Origin: Diploscapter coronatus
Taxonomy: Eukaryota > Nematoda > Chromadorea > Rhabditida > Rhabditidae
Assembly: GCA_964036155.1 (NCBI GenBank)
Contig: OZ038422.1
Coordinates: 33,007,201-33,071,200, forward strand
Length of the DNA stretch: 64,000 nt
Direction: 5' to 3'
In this document: positions 62,880 to 64,000 of the stretch, in pieces
Numbering within the stretch: position 1 is the stretch's first letter
How the letters are laid out: each line of letters starts with the position of its first letter
The notes under the pieces: generated by a model
Seen by the model: only the letters and a program-made list of their open reading frames with translations
Told to the model about the DNA's origin: nothing
Database searches by the model: none
Made by a program: the position numbers and the translations under genes

Positions 62880-64000
62880 TTAGAGCAGAAATCTTGCCAC
62901 AGTGTGATAGAGACGAGTGAGATGTTGAATGTGCATTGGGAGGCAGGAAACTCGCTCTCCTGTGGAGGCATTTACATTCAGCCAGGACAATGCGTTGTAC
63001 GTTTCCAGAACATGACTGAAAATATTGGACTTGGTTCGAGTAAATTTCGACTTTCTTACCGCAACACTTCGTCTGTCTTTGCACTGTCGAGAGGATGCTT
63101 CTCGCTGCTCAATTCGTTCTTTTCCTTAGTTTCTGTCTTGTCCTTTGTCAATCCGATATCATCACCCTGAATCATTCATCCTTCATTCATTGAGCGAGCA
63201 ATCGCTATTTCACGGGACGCCGGCACGCTACAGCACGATTTTATAGTATAAAGAAAGAAAGAACTATTTCAAATCGTGCCGTCGTGCCATATTTAAAAAA
63301 AAAAAAATTGCCCATTCATTATGGACTATCAAATTCCAACCTTCTGGACTTCAGGAACGTTGATGTGGAGAGAAGCCTTGAGATGCACAGGAGTACGTCT
63401 CCTCGCAGAGGGGCAGTTGGCCCAGAACCATTCGGGCAAATCGCCTGCGGGCGCTGTGGAAATGTAGTAGCCAGAGGCAAGCGGCTGATTCTCTGCTGTT
63501 ATATCTGAAAAATGGACTTTATTATCGAAAGGACAAATAAATTATAATTCTCCCCGACCTTGCGACTGTTCTGGGAAGAATGTGGGAGGTCCACCCTGTT
63601 TGAATCCAGCACTTGGCTGGGGGCCCGTGGAAGTGCCGATGTCGTTAATGATGTTGTCCATTTCGGGGTCCTCGATGTTGATGTCGAACCATTCTTCGTC
63701 TGCCTGACCTGTCTGCTCTTGGTTCTCCAGCTAGAAAATTGAATTTACAAATTCAAAATTCAAACACCTAGACTTACAATCAACTCAACGCCGACTTGAT
63801 AAGTCATAATGTGCGTGACGGAGACATCGTATGGAGTCGACAGCTTTCTCGTCTTGGACTTTTCTCTGAAGAAAATTTCATTAACTTCATTCAAAACTAC
63901 GCGAATTTCTTACTGAGCAGCCTCTTGCTCTACTAGATCGTGGAAAACACGCAGATTTGGCTCTGCTTCGGTTGTCACCAAACAGGCAGAGACAATAGCT
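62880..64000 (-). CDS. let-19: Mediator complex subunit MED13, C-terminal part
   Basis: Minus-strand exons in transcript order: 64000-63914 (continues beyond the window), 63865-63778, 63730-63559, 63504-63341, 63166-63060, 63015-62880; 250 residues are visible. The C-terminal MED13 block is clear: [63 protein letters not shown] and [23 protein letters not shown]13 links the CDK8 kinase module to core Mediator in the nucleus. An upstream acidic stretch ([20 protein letters not shown]) is variable in the family. The intron 63340-63167 holds a foldback (GCACGATTT and AAATCGTGC near 63231-63279). The symbol is by C. elegans orthology. Confidence 0.92.

Overview
This 64 kb window looks like a gene-dense stretch of a nematode nuclear genome. 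The evidence is three transthyretin-like (TTL) family genes, a 7TM receptor of serpentine type, many introns of only about 40-60 nt, and splice-acceptor-like sequence a few bases upstream of most visible start codons, as expected for spliced-leader (SL) trans-splicing. No bacterial, organellar or viral genes, CRISPR arrays, or convincing tRNA/rRNA genes were seen. The species is not identified. Exon coordinates were derived by hand from reading-frame continuity and splice sites.

Layout, left to right. 1-1387 (+): 3' end of a TXNDC12/AGR-type ER thioredoxin with a DDEL tail. 1922-4186 (+): secreted protein built of cysteine-rich lustrin-like modules. 4863-6092 (+): single-pass membrane protein, possibly KCNE/MPS-like. 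7252-8406 (+), 9436-10646 (+) and 10930-11808 (-): TTL cluster. 13325-15666 (+): unrecognised four-TM protein. 15.7-21.4 kb: no supported gene. 25248-28776 (+): nuclear factor I, possibly with an extra upstream exon at 21411-21512. 30645-31998 (+): core 1 beta-1,3-galactosyltransferase-like enzyme. 32269-34948 (+): TMEM180/MFSD13A-like transporter. 36632-39289 (+): 7TM receptor. 40075-51610 (+): BTAF1/Mot1, about 39 exons. 55503-58711 (+): divergent prominin-like five-TM protein. 59075-60745 (-): calmodulin-like four-EF-hand protein. 62880-64000 (-): C-terminus of Mediator subunit MED13.

The genes do not form one pathway. Two (BTAF1 and MED13) are general transcription machinery, NFI is a sequence-specific transcription factor, and several products pass through the secretory pathway. 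C1GALT1-like and TMEM180-like genes lie 270 bp apart on the same strand and could be co-transcribed.

The strongest signal outside genes is short foldback (inverted-repeat) elements. Many introns longer than about 100 nt contain one or more, and subtracting the element often leaves a remainder of about 50-60 nt, the size of the element-free introns. Several families recur across unrelated genes, one is nested in another, and some have TAA/TTA target duplications typical of PIF/Harbinger-type MITEs. A second signal is non-canonical splicing: four GC-AG introns in two genes, plus two junctions that no GT-AG or GC-AG pair resolves well.
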